From contig NZ_BMKR01000043.1 of NCBI RefSeq assembly GCF_014644435.1, positions 1 to 62,333 of the forward strand: a stretch of DNA of 62,333 nt, in the 5' to 3' direction. The notes under the pieces were generated by a model. That model was not told the origin of the DNA and made no database searches. It saw nothing but the letters and a program-made list of their open reading frames with translations. The DNA is from Paenibacillus albidus (GTDB taxonomy: Bacteria > Bacillota > Bacilli > Paenibacillales > Paenibacillaceae). Position numbers and translations under genes: made by a program. Position 1 is the stretch's first letter, and every line of letters begins with the position of its first letter. Of this stretch, positions 35,062 to 43,684 are shown one piece after another.

Positions 35062-35089
35062 TGTATATGACATTGATTATAAATGTCAA
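35062..35089 (-). promoter_or_regulatory. Promoter with overlapping dyad for the asparaginase-like gene
   Basis: On the minus strand TTGACA (35089-35084) and TATACA (35067-35062) are 16 bp apart. TGACATT and AATGTCA, a 7-7-7 inverted repeat at 35068-35088, cover the -35 and spacer. A repressor would block polymerase here. The stretch 35095-35280 is AT-rich and otherwise empty. Confidence 0.6.
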
Positions 35090-35289
35090 TATGATATATT
35101 TACTTATATGTAAAAAAAATGAACTGAAAGTCATTTAACATTACATATATATTCATGGTTCAGATAATTGATGTTATTTTATATTACACAAAAGGGTGAT
35201 TATGAGTTGTTGTCTCTAAAGGTAAGCCGGAAAAAATATCCTGCCTCATGGAATTCCAGCCGGTGCCGGGCCGTTCTCTGTACCGTGGA

Positions 35290-35318
35290 TTGACTTGCGT
35301 ATGACACACCCCTATGAT
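35290..35318 (+). promoter_or_regulatory. Sigma-A promoter of the CYTH gene
   Basis: TTGACT (35290-35295) and TATGAT (35313-35318) with a 17-bp spacer, 50 bp before the ATG. Confidence 0.7.
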
Positions 35319-35368
35319 GATAAATAATAATAGTATAGAACCTTGAGGTTTAAGAGGAGAGAGACAGC

Positions 35369-35866
35369 ATGGCTTTGGAGATCGAACGTAAATTTCTGCT
35401 GCCGGAATATCCGGAGCGGTTAATAAAGGCCGGGGAGCTGAAGATTCTGACCCGGCAGACCATGGACCAGACCTACCTGGCGATTGACGGGGCCCAGGAG
35501 CTGAGAGTTCGTAAAATTACCGATCTCGACACCGGTAAGATTACTTATACACACACGTTCAAGGATGGCAAGGGAATTAGCCGCGAAGAGGTGGAATACA
35601 GCATTTCGGCTGGACTCTATAATCAGATGATTGAAGCCGTCCGGGCGATCCCTCTAATCAAAACGCGTCTCACCGGCAATTGGAACGGTACTATTGTAGA
35701 GATAGACGTATACACCCAGTTGGAGCTGGCCGTGCTTGAGGTTGAATTCGACTCGCTTGAGGAGGCGGAAAGCTTCCAGGCTCCGGCGTGGTTCGGCAAG
35801 GATGTCAGTGTCGAACGTCAATACAGCAACAAAACGGTCTGGAAGGAGCTCCAGGGAAAGGGTTAA
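35369..35866 (+). CDS. CYTH-domain (triphosphate tunnel) protein
   Basis: 165 residues with the defining N-terminal EIERKFLL (residues 4-11) and the acidic and basic strands of the tunnel: QTYLAIDGAQELRVRKI, YTHTFKDG, REEVEYSI, and late VEIDVYTQLELAVLEVEFDS. CYTH proteins bind inorganic or nucleoside triphosphates with a divalent metal; bacterial ones are often tripolyphosphatases or adenylate cyclases (class IV). The short length fits a small triphosphatase. AGGAGAGAG precedes the ATG. Neighbouring thrC is 78 bp downstream and may be separately transcribed. Confidence 0.88.
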   Translation: MALEIERKFLLPEYPERLIKAGELKILTRQTMDQTYLAIDGAQELRVRKITDLDTGKITYTHTFKDGKGISREEVEYSISAGLYNQMIEAVRAIPLIKTRLTGNWNGTIVEIDVYTQLELAVLEVEFDSLEEAESFQAPAWFGKDVSVERQYSNKTVWKELQGKG

Positions 35867-35944
35867 TCCTATAAAAGAACGGACTTTAACGCGTAAACGT
35901 GTTACTATATAGGATAATAAAGAGGGGATTGTAGGAGGATGGGT

Positions 35945-37351
35945 ATGAAGTATATAAGCACAAGAGGCAATGTGGAAGCTAAAGGCTTTATCGATACGGT
36001 CCTGATGGGACTGGCGGATGACGGAGGACTAATGGTGCCTTCGGAGATCCCGGTTGTTTCGGCAGCAGAGCTGGAAGAGTGGAGAACACTCAGCTACCAG
36101 GAGCTGTTCCTGAAGATTTTCTCCTATTATACCAATGACGAAATTCCTTACGAGGATTTAAAAGAGATGGCTTACACCAGCTATGGGAATTTCCGGGCCC
36201 CGGAAGTGACACCTGTGCGCAAGTTAAGCGACTCCTTATATGTGCTGGAGCTGTTCCACGGGCCAACCTTTGCGTTTAAGGATGTGGCGCTGCAATTTAT
36301 GGGCGAACTCTATTCCTATATCTCCAGGAAGCAGAACAAGATTATTCATATCCTGGGTGCAACCTCGGGAGATACGGGTGCGGCAGCCATTCAGGGTGTA
36401 CGCGGCAAGGAAGGCATCAAGATCTGTATTCTTCATCCGCATGGCAAGGTCAGCAGGGTGCAGGAGCTGCAAATGACGACGGTGGATGACAGCAATGTGC
36501 TGAACCTGTCCGTACACGGCAACTTCGACGATTGCCAAAAGGTCATCAAGGACCTGTTCGCCGATCTCGATTTCAAGAGCAAATATCATCTGCGGGCGAT
36601 CAACTCAATTAACTTTGTACGTATTCTCGCCCAGACAGTCTATTATTTCTATGCTTATCTGCATGTTGAAGGCAGTGCAGGCAAGAAGATCAACATCAGC
36701 GTACCGTCCGGCAACTTCGGGAATATTTTCTCAGGTTATCTGGCCAAAAAAATGGGCTTGCCCTTAGGCAAACTCATCATCGCCACCAACGAAAACAACA
36801 TCCTGGAGCGCTTCGTGAACACCGGCGAATACAAACCAGGCGACTTCACCAGCACATACAGTCCGTCCATGGACATCCAGGTGGCGAGCAATTTCGAGCG
36901 GTACTTGTACTACCTGACAGGCGAAGACTCCGGGAAGCTGTCCAGTTACATGGCGGCACTGCAAAGTGAAGGTAAAATCACCATTGACGGCACAGACCTG
37001 GAGCAGGTGCAGACGGATTTTGCCGCACTGGGCGTGAAGAATCAGCAGTGTCTGGATACTATCGGCAAATACCAGAATGAATTTGGCTACCTGCTTGATC
37101 CGCATACCGCTTGCGGGATTGCTGCGTATGAGGCTTTTAACGGCGAGGGAGAGATCGGCATTACCTTTGCGACAGCCCACCCGGCCAAGTTTGATGAGGC
37201 GATTGCCTTAATCGACATCAAACAGGAATTTCCGGCACAGATCGCGGCCTTGTTCGCTATGCCCCAGCATCAGACCGTGGTGGAGCATGACAAAGAGGCG
37301 GTTGTGCGTGAGCTGAAGGCTTTCTACGGAAATGAAGGCAGCGTAAGGTAG
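35945..37351 (+). CDS. thrC: Threonine synthase
   Basis: 468 residues, the long PLP-dependent form (E. coli/fungal class). It converts O-phospho-homoserine to threonine. Start MKYISTRGN; the PLP Lys is K112 in HGPTFAFKDVALQF; the phosphate-binding turn is VPSGNFGNIFSGY, and C-terminal DPHTACGIAAYEAF and TAHPAKFDEA are normal. AGGAGG sits 6 nt before ATG 35945, while the in-frame ATG 35939 is directly at the site. It is not linked to hom or thrB here. Confidence 0.95.
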   Translation: MKYISTRGNVEAKGFIDTVLMGLADDGGLMVPSEIPVVSAAELEEWRTLSYQELFLKIFSYYTNDEIPYEDLKEMAYTSYGNFRAPEVTPVRKLSDSLYVLELFHGPTFAFKDVALQFMGELYSYISRKQNKIIHILGATSGDTGAAAIQGVRGKEGIKICILHPHGKVSRVQELQMTTVDDSNVLNLSVHGNFDDCQKVIKDLFADLDFKSKYHLRAINSINFVRILAQTVYYFYAYLHVEGSAGKKINISVPSGNFGNIFSGYLAKKMGLPLGKLIIATNENNILERFVNTGEYKPGDFTSTYSPSMDIQVASNFERYLYYLTGEDSGKLSSYMAALQSEGKITIDGTDLEQVQTDFAALGVKNQQCLDTIGKYQNEFGYLLDPHTACGIAAYEAFNGEGEIGITFATAHPAKFDEAIALIDIKQEFPAQIAALFAMPQHQTVVEHDKEAVVRELKAFYGNEGSVR

Positions 37352-37384
37352 AACTAAGTCCTTTGATTCCTATAAACATCATAG

Positions 37385-37421
37385 AGCCCCCGTTCTTCAG
37401 GCGAAGAACGGGGGCTTTTAT
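37385..37421. terminator. Terminator after thrC
   Basis: AGCCCCCGTTCTTC pairs perfectly with GAAGAACGGGGGCT (14 bp, 4-nt loop) followed by TTTTATG. Also serves the converging regulator gene. Confidence 0.85.
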
Positions 37422-37454
37422 GTTGTACATAAGGTTGTCAACTGCTTAGACAGA

Positions 37455-38738
37455 TCACCGCAAATACAGTGCTGCCTGTTGCTGTTCCCGGGCTTTCTCA
37501 CAGAAATCAGCGACCTTGTAGGAGACGTAATAGGCGAGCATTTTTTCCGAATCGGAGAAGTCGGTATCCAGCAGTCTGCCGATATGTTCCAGTTTATATC
37601 TGAGTGTATTCCGGTGAACATACAGTTCTTCGGAAGCGAGCTGCATGTTCCGGTTATTTTTGAGATAAACAAAAAAGGTGTGGTACAGAGTGGACTGGTG
37701 GGCGGCATCATATTCCTGCAGCATAAGCAGTCCGGGATGGCGGTATCCATGCGTCTCGCCGGACATCACTTCGGCTGAAAGCAGCTCATAGAGCTGGATA
37801 TCGGCATAGTACGTCAGCTGCTGCCCGGGGCAGAGAATCTGGCCGATGCGGATTGCGCTTAAGGCTTGCAGGTAATATATTCTGCACTGGGCCAGACTGG
37901 AGAACATACTGCTGAGCCCTATGGTGATGCCGGTCTGGTTCAGGAATTGCTGCAACGGCTTGCTGCGGACAAGCTCTTTGGAAAGGGGGCCGTCATGGAT
38001 CATCATAATCCGCCCCTCATAATAGGTGCAGGGACTGCCGGGGAAAAGATGTTGTAAACGCTCTCTTAAATAGTCGTCATAACGACCCGAGTTCTCATAG
38101 CGGGTTAGGTCGAACAGCAGCACAAGCAGCTGTGTTCCGAACTTTAAGCCTGCAGACAACATCCGGTCCCGGATGGTGCATAGATCCTGTGGCTGCTGGT
38201 CCAGCAGTCCGCAGATGAAATCCTCCACCTTTATATTTTTGGCGTTGCGGTAGTAGCTGCTCTTGCTCATTTCTTCCGCAAGGACGGTGGCGGCAATCGC
38301 CAGCAGTTCGGGATCTCTGGGCCGGAAAGGGATCTTGCCGCCGAGCAGCAGCACGTTGCCGATTTGTTTGCCGCCTACCTTTATTTTGGAGATCAGCTTG
38401 GTATTTGCTGTTTCCTCGCAGGCCACTTCATAGGAAACATCGGTTTGTTTCCCCCGCCGGACACTTTCCATTCTGTTCACAGCCGCAATAAAGTCATAAG
38501 AGCAATAGCCCTTGCGGATATTCTCACGCCATATGTAATCGTCTATAACTTCCTGGCCGGAGTGGGCTACAATTTTGAAGCTTGCGTCAACCACAATAAC
38601 GGGATTTCCCAGCAGCTCTGCTGCTGTGTTCACAATTGCCGAAAGGCCTGTGCCAGAAATGTATGCCGTGAACAACGATGCAGTGTAATGTTCGATTTCA
38701 ATTCTTTCACGCTGCTGTTCATTTAAGGTAACATCCAA
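37455..38738 (-). CDS. PucR/CdaR-family transcriptional regulator
   Basis: About 427 residues. A GAF/PAS-like sensor region (LGNPVIVVDASFKIVAHSGQEV, about 40-190) precedes the C-terminal PucR helix-turn-helix (LYHTFFVYLKNNRNMQLASEELYVHRNTLRYKLEHIGRLL). The start is taken as TTG 38738, preceded by AAGGGGGCG; an in-frame TTG at 38768 has no ribosome site and lies inside the palindrome. The gene is divergent from the flavoprotein-decarboxylase-SDR operon and is the obvious candidate regulator; members of this family usually respond to the substrate of the neighbouring pathway. Confidence 0.9.
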   Translation of the reverse strand: MDVTLNEQQRERIEIEHYTASLFTAYISGTGLSAIVNTAAELLGNPVIVVDASFKIVAHSGQEVIDDYIWRENIRKGYCSYDFIAAVNRMESVRRGKQTDVSYEVACEETANTKLISKIKVGGKQIGNVLLLGGKIPFRPRDPELLAIAATVLAEEMSKSSYYRNAKNIKVEDFICGLLDQQPQDLCTIRDRMLSAGLKFGTQLLVLLFDLTRYENSGRYDDYLRERLQHLFPGSPCTYYEGRIMMIHDGPLSKELVRSKPLQQFLNQTGITIGLSSMFSSLAQCRIYYLQALSAIRIGQILCPGQQLTYYADIQLYELLSAEVMSGETHGYRHPGLLMLQEYDAAHQSTLYHTFFVYLKNNRNMQLASEELYVHRNTLRYKLEHIGRLLDTDFSDSEKMLAYYVSYKVADFCEKAREQQQAALYLR

Positions 38739-38759
38739 CGGTATCGCCCCCTTGTTATT

Positions 38760-38778
38760 ATAGTGCAATGTGCACTAT
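38760..38778. promoter_or_regulatory. Perfect palindrome in the PucR/flavoprotein intergenic region
   Basis: ATAGTGCA-ATG-TGCACTAT is a perfect 8-3-8 dyad in the 119 bp between the two divergent starts. It is a likely operator of the PucR-type regulator. A half-site like ACACTAT lies at about 38832-38838. Confidence 0.6.
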
Positions 38779-38857
38779 TAAGAAGTGATTTTTGACGCTT
38801 GTAACTATATTCACAAAGTGTCGGCGGTCTTACACTATAGGTGGAGGTGCTGAGCAG

Positions 38858-40798
38858 ATGAAATATGAGAAACTGTTTGCAGCAGGACAAATAGGGCGTC
38901 TTACGTTGAAGAACCGGATCGTAATGCCGGCAATGGGCACATCACTGGCAGCGGCCAGCGGCGAAGCTTCGGATGAGATGATTGCCTTCTATGAGGAACG
39001 TGCCGCCGGCGGTTGCGGTCTGATTATTACAGAAATTACCCGGGTGGACAACGAAACGGGTGTGGGAACCCCCAACCAGCTTAACGCCAGCGATCTGCTG
39101 TTCGTTCCACGGCTGGAGAAGCTGGCCAGGGCTGTACACCGTCATGACAGCAAAATCTTTCTCCAGCTCCAGCATCCGGGACGGCAGAATCACGGGCGGC
39201 TGATCGGCGGCAAGCAGATTGTGGCTCCAAGCGCGGTTATGTCATCGGCGATTGGAGAAATGCCCCGTGAGCTGTCTACGGAAGAGGTTGAAGGTCTGGT
39301 GCGCAAATTCGTATTCGGCGCGGTTATCGCTCAAACTGCGGGGATCGACGGTGTGGAAATCCACGGAGCCCACGGGTATCTGATTGGACAGTTTCTAAGC
39401 CCGCTGACCAATCTGCGGACCGACAAATACGGAGGTTCGCTGGAAGGCAGGATGTTGTTCCTGAGCGAGATCGTTCAAGGAATCAAGCGGGCCTGCGGGG
39501 CCGGGTTCCCGGTATCTGTCCGAATCGACGGGGATGAATTTGTTCCAGGGGGTATTGCGCTGGAAGAAGCGCTGCTCACCGGGAAGCATCTGGAACAGCT
39601 CGGGGTGGACTGTATAAATGTAAGCGCAGGTACTTACGAGTCGTCGAATGTGATCATTGAACCGATCTCCTATCCGCAAGGGTGGAAAAGGCATCTGGCT
39701 GCCGCGATGAAGCAGGCTGTTCAAATTCCGGTCATCGCATGTGATGTGATCCGCAAACCCGAATTTGCAGAGAGTCTGCTGCAGGAAGGGAATACGGATT
39801 TCGTGGCGCTCGGCAGAGCTCAGCTGGCCGATCCGGAGTGGGGAAACAAAGCGGCTGAAGGCCGGGAGGCTGAAATCAGAACCTGCATCTCCTGCCTGTA
39901 CTGCATCCAGGAGGTGATGGAGTGCAAGGTCATTAAATGTGCCGTCAATGCCCGGGCAGGACGGGAGCTTGAATTCGCCGAGCCGCCCCGGGATGGCGGC
40001 GGCAAGGTTGTCGCGGTGATCGGCGGCGGCCCGGCAGGCATGGAGGCCGCACGGATTCTGGCGCTGCGGGAGTTCAAGCCGGTGCTGTTTGAGGCGCGCG
40101 GCGTGCTGGGAGGCAGCGTGGAGCTGGGAAGCCGCCCGCCGCTTAAGGAGAAGCTCAACTGGTTCATCGGCAATATGCAACATCAGCTGGAGTTGTTGAA
40201 TGTGGATGTCCGGCTCTCAATGAAACCTACGCTGGAGCAGTTGCAGGCGCTGAATCCGTATGCGGTATTTGTCGCCGCCGGAGCACGGCCAATGGTGCCC
40301 GGCATTCCTGGAGTTGACAAGACCTCAGTCTGCACGGTTGTCGACGTGCTTAGCGGAACTGCTGTAATCAAGAACAAAAAGGCCGTGGTTATCGGTTCCG
40401 GCATGACCGGACTGGAGACGGCGGAATATCTGGCTGACCTCGGAAATCAGGTCACGGTAGTGGAAATGCAGCCGAGGGTCGGACCGGATGCGTATCTTCC
40501 GAATCTGATCGACATTGTCACCCGGCTGAAAAAAAGCGGAGTAGAGCTGCTGGGATCGACAAAGCTGGTCGAAGTTCAGGATGGAGCCATTGTGCTGGAG
40601 AACACCGCCACGGGTGAAACCTCAGTGAGGGAAGCTGATGCCGTAGTGCTGTCCATTGGAGTTGTGCCTGAACGTTCATACGCGGAAGGGCTCAAGCAGG
40701 CGCTCCCTAAGGTGAAAGTGATTGGCGATGCCGGTCAGCCCGGCAGAATCGGGCAGGCGATTCAGTCCGGCTTCGAGACGGCCTTTGTACTGAACTGA
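38858..40798 (+). CDS. Old Yellow Enzyme/FeS flavoprotein (2,4-dienoyl-CoA reductase/BaiCD-like)
   Basis: 646 residues in three parts. The N-terminal FMN barrel (KYEKLFAAGQIGRLTLKNRIVMPAMGT; HGAHGYLIGQFLSPLTNLRTDKYGGS; ALGRAQLADPEW) is followed by a 4Fe-4S motif, CISCLYCIQEVMECKVIKC. The C-terminal FAD/NAD(P)H domains carry VAVIGGGPAGMEAARILA and AVVIGSGMTGLETAEYLADLG. This layout is that of FadH and the bile-acid enzymes BaiCD/BaiH: NAD(P)H-driven reduction or oxidation of an enoyl group. ATG 38858 follows GGAGG by 9 nt; earlier in-frame codons lack a site. First gene of a three-gene operon. Confidence 0.92.
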   Translation: MKYEKLFAAGQIGRLTLKNRIVMPAMGTSLAAASGEASDEMIAFYEERAAGGCGLIITEITRVDNETGVGTPNQLNASDLLFVPRLEKLARAVHRHDSKIFLQLQHPGRQNHGRLIGGKQIVAPSAVMSSAIGEMPRELSTEEVEGLVRKFVFGAVIAQTAGIDGVEIHGAHGYLIGQFLSPLTNLRTDKYGGSLEGRMLFLSEIVQGIKRACGAGFPVSVRIDGDEFVPGGIALEEALLTGKHLEQLGVDCINVSAGTYESSNVIIEPISYPQGWKRHLAAAMKQAVQIPVIACDVIRKPEFAESLLQEGNTDFVALGRAQLADPEWGNKAAEGREAEIRTCISCLYCIQEVMECKVIKCAVNARAGRELEFAEPPRDGGGKVVAVIGGGPAGMEAARILALREFKPVLFEARGVLGGSVELGSRPPLKEKLNWFIGNMQHQLELLNVDVRLSMKPTLEQLQALNPYAVFVAAGARPMVPGIPGVDKTSVCTVVDVLSGTAVIKNKKAVVIGSGMTGLETAEYLADLGNQVTVVEMQPRVGPDAYLPNLIDIVTRLKKSGVELLGSTKLVEVQDGAIVLENTATGETSVREADAVVLSIGVVPERSYAEGLKQALPKVKVIGDAGQPGRIGQAIQSGFETAFVLN

Positions 40799-40842
40799 TC
40801 CTATTTTTACGGGACTGATATTACATGAAGGAGGGTTCAAGG

Positions 40843-41664
40843 ATGGGGAGTTTTGTGAAAAGTTACGAGGATATCCAAAAGTACGGAGGCAGACCCACTA
40901 CCTTTTATGATGCGGACATGCTTACGGTGTACTGGGAGACAAAGCCGGAAATTATCGAACGCCTGCTGCCGAAGCCGCTGAAGCCGTCCAGACGTCCGCT
41001 CGTAAATGCGTTTGTGGCCAACTATCCGGCAACGAACTTTTGCCCGCCTTACCGTGAGGCCGGATTATTCGTGCTGGCTGACTACAACGGCCAACCGGGC
41101 AACTATTGCCTGTCGATGCCGATTACGAGCGATATCGGCATGGCGATGGGCCGCGAGGTCTGCGGCCTGCCCAAGAAAATGGCCGATGTCCGCATGACCA
41201 GTCTTGACGGTGCCATCGAAGGGGCGATTAACCGGCATGGTGTTGACTTTTTCAGCGTCAATGCCCGTATGGGGGACCGGTTCAATGATGATGGGGCCGA
41301 AGGGGTCCTGAAGGAGTTTTATGGCAAGGACATTCCTTTGTACAACATCAAGTACGCCAATGCGGTTGACGGAAGCGGCTTCGATCTGCTGCCGGTGCTG
41401 GTGACTCAGCGGCTGGTCAGTGATGTCAAGGTATATAAGGCTGCTGAAGCTTCTATTGCCTTTCAGGAATCTCCGCATGATCCATGGAGCGAGCTTGAAG
41501 TTGTGAACATGCTGGGAGCGGTCTATACCGTCAGCACGAATGTGCTGGAGAAAGGCAAGGTGCTGGAACCGCTGAATCCAATGGAGTTCCTGCCTTATTG
41601 CTATCTCCGCTGGGATTGGTGGGAGAACAAGCTGCAGCCGAAGCATGACGGGGCGTCTGTATAA
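40843..41664 (+). CDS. Acetoacetate-decarboxylase-family protein
   Basis: 273 residues. The Schiff-base motif REVCGLPKKMAD holds adjacent lysines K111 and K112, matching the reactive Lys pair of clostridial acetoacetate decarboxylase. Other family features are LLPKPLKP near the start and a hydrophobic PITSDIGMAMG. It would decarboxylate a beta-keto acid or act as an aldolase-dehydratase as in some relatives. AAGGAGGG sets ATG 40843. Placed between an enoate-reductase-type flavoprotein and an SDR, it likely handles a larger keto acid than acetoacetate; no CoA-transferase is nearby. Confidence 0.88.
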   Translation: MGSFVKSYEDIQKYGGRPTTFYDADMLTVYWETKPEIIERLLPKPLKPSRRPLVNAFVANYPATNFCPPYREAGLFVLADYNGQPGNYCLSMPITSDIGMAMGREVCGLPKKMADVRMTSLDGAIEGAINRHGVDFFSVNARMGDRFNDDGAEGVLKEFYGKDIPLYNIKYANAVDGSGFDLLPVLVTQRLVSDVKVYKAAEASIAFQESPHDPWSELEVVNMLGAVYTVSTNVLEKGKVLEPLNPMEFLPYCYLRWDWWENKLQPKHDGASV

Positions 41665-41733
41665 CCCGAGGATCAGCCCCGGCAGATCATGCTTGCAAAA
41701 CCCGGGCTAACAAAACTTTTAGGAGGGGTTTCG

Positions 41734-42507
41734 ATGAACAATCTTTTTGACTTAACGGGGAAAACAGCGATTGTGGCGGGTGCATCCAGCGGGATCGGTG
41801 TGCAGTTTGCGGAAATGCTTGCGGATCAAGGGGCGGATGTGGCGGTATTAGCCAGAAGATATGACAAACTGACTGCAGTGGCGGAGGAGATCGGGGCGAA
41901 GTATCCGGAACGCCGGATTATCCCTATTGAATGTGATGTGAGAAAAGAAGCGCAGATTATCGCAGCCGTCCAAAAGGTTATGGCTGAGTTCGGCAAAATT
42001 GATATCCTGCTGAACAATGCCGGTATTGTCGATGCGGTGCCGATTGAGGCGCTGGAGGAGGAGGCCTGGGACCGGGTGCTGGATACCGATCTGAAAGGCG
42101 TGTTCCTGATGTCCAAACATGTCATCCGCCATATGAAGGAACGGAAATACGGCCGGATTATCAATACCGCCTCCATGCTGGGGCTTACCGCTTCGGCTTC
42201 CATACCTACACATTCCTATAACGCGGCTAAGGGCGGAGTTATCCACCTGACCCGGGGGGTGGCAGCAACGTATGCGAAGCACGGAATTACGGTCAATGCG
42301 ATTGGACCGAGCCTGTTCGAAAGTGAAATGACGGAGAACACGCTGTTCACGGAGCAGGCACTGAAAATGTATAACGCCGTATGCCCGATGGGCCGTCCCG
42401 GAAATCCCGGTGAGCTGAATGGAGCTGTGCTGTATTTTGCCTCGGATGCTTCCAGCTACACCACCGGGCAAACGTTGTTCGTTGACGGAGGCTGGACGGT
42501 TATATAA
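41734..42507 (+). CDS. Short-chain dehydrogenase/reductase (SDR)
   Basis: 257 residues, classical SDR. NAD(P) motif AGASSGIG (about 15-22), NNAG, active-site Ser in INTASMLG, Tyr162 and Lys166 in HSYNAAKGG, and GRPGNPGELNGAVLYFASDASSY with VDGGW at the end. It probably oxidises or reduces the alcohol/ketone intermediate of the pathway encoded by the two upstream genes. AGGAGGGG precedes ATG 41734; the frame is open further upstream without a site. Confidence 0.92.
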   Translation: MNNLFDLTGKTAIVAGASSGIGVQFAEMLADQGADVAVLARRYDKLTAVAEEIGAKYPERRIIPIECDVRKEAQIIAAVQKVMAEFGKIDILLNNAGIVDAVPIEALEEEAWDRVLDTDLKGVFLMSKHVIRHMKERKYGRIINTASMLGLTASASIPTHSYNAAKGGVIHLTRGVAATYAKHGITVNAIGPSLFESEMTENTLFTEQALKMYNAVCPMGRPGNPGELNGAVLYFASDASSYTTGQTLFVDGGWTVI

Positions 42508-42528
42508 TGTACAGCGGTATTTTTGAAG

Positions 42529-42559
42529 AAGCGCCTGCATATATGCAGGTGCTTTTTTT
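42529..42559 (+). terminator. Terminator of the flavoprotein-SDR operon
   Basis: AAGCGCCTGCA pairs with TGCAGGTGCTT (one G-T) across a TATA-type loop, then a run of T. Confidence 0.88.
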
Positions 42560-42678
42560 CACATAGGAAACTTATCGGAATTTGTCGGAAATTACCCGTT
42601 AAAAGTGGACATGACTACCATAGAGTGAGAAAATAACAGGGAGAGTCAGTTAGAACTAAAGAAGGACGGGATCACATC

Positions 42679-43665
42679 ATGACAATTCGATTCGGGGTCA
42701 TTGGAACCAACTGGATTACAGACCGCTTCATCCAGGCCGGTCTGGAGAACGAGGAGTTTATTCTGACAGCTGTGTATTCCCGCACCATGGAGAAGGGTCA
42801 GGCGTTTGCTGCGAAGTATGCAGGTGCCGCGATTTATACCGATCTGCAGCAGCTGGTCCAAAGCGAAGAAGTGGACGCAGTTTACATAGCCAGCCCGAAC
42901 TCGATGCATGCGGAGCAGGCTGTCCTCTGTCTGAACCATGGCAAGCATGTCTTATGCGAGAAGCCGGCGGCTTCCAACAGTGCGGAGCTTCGGGCCATGA
43001 TCGAAGCAGCACGGAGCAACAACGTTCTGTTCATGGAGGCGATGAAATCGACCTTTATGCCTAACTTTGGCGTCATCCGGGATAATTTATACAAAATCGG
43101 GCGTGTCCGGCGGTATTTCGCCAGCTATTGTCAATATTCGTCAAGATATGATGCTTTTTTGCAAGGCACAGTATTAAATGCCTTTAATCCTGTCTATTCC
43201 AACGGCTCGCTGATGGATCTGGGGATCTATTGTCTGTATCCAATGGTGGCGCTGTTCGGAAAGCCGGAATCGGTGCAGGCGGTGGGGGTGCTGCTCTCCT
43301 CCGGAGTGGATGGGGAAGGCAGCATTGTGATGAAATATGCGGATATGGATGCTGTGGTCATGCATTCCAAGATCGCGGACTCCTATTTGCCCGCTGAGAT
43401 TCAAGGTGAGAATGGTACGATGGTGATCGACAAGATCAACCAGCCCTACCAGGTGAAGATTCATTACCGCGATGGAACTGTGGAGGAGCTTACGCTGCCG
43501 CAGGTGTTTGAGTCGATGTATTATGAAATTGATGAATTCATTACGCTGCTGCAGAGTGGGGAGCGGGAGAGTCAGGTCAACAGCCATGCCAATTCCCTTG
43601 CAGTAGCCGAGGTGATGGAGGAAGCGAGAGCGCAAATCGGGCTGCGTTATACTTCGGATCTATAA
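42679..43665 (+). CDS. Gfo/Idh/MocA-family oxidoreductase
   Basis: 328 residues. Rossmann start FGVIGTNWITDRF, then VDAVYIASPNSMHAEQAVLCLNHGKHVLCEKP with the defining EKP. The C-terminal substrate domain carries SNGSLMDLGIYCLYPMVALFG, the pattern of dihydrodiol or deoxysugar dehydrogenases of the family. It is NAD(P)-dependent; the substrate is unknown, probably a sugar. GAAGGACGG precedes the ATG. The next gene (radical SAM) starts 19 bp after its stop, so they are likely co-transcribed. Confidence 0.9.
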   Translation: MTIRFGVIGTNWITDRFIQAGLENEEFILTAVYSRTMEKGQAFAAKYAGAAIYTDLQQLVQSEEVDAVYIASPNSMHAEQAVLCLNHGKHVLCEKPAASNSAELRAMIEAARSNNVLFMEAMKSTFMPNFGVIRDNLYKIGRVRRYFASYCQYSSRYDAFLQGTVLNAFNPVYSNGSLMDLGIYCLYPMVALFGKPESVQAVGVLLSSGVDGEGSIVMKYADMDAVVMHSKIADSYLPAEIQGENGTMVIDKINQPYQVKIHYRDGTVEELTLPQVFESMYYEIDEFITLLQSGERESQVNSHANSLAVAEVMEEARAQIGLRYTSDL

Positions 43666-43684
43666 GACGAATGGGGAGCGGGAC

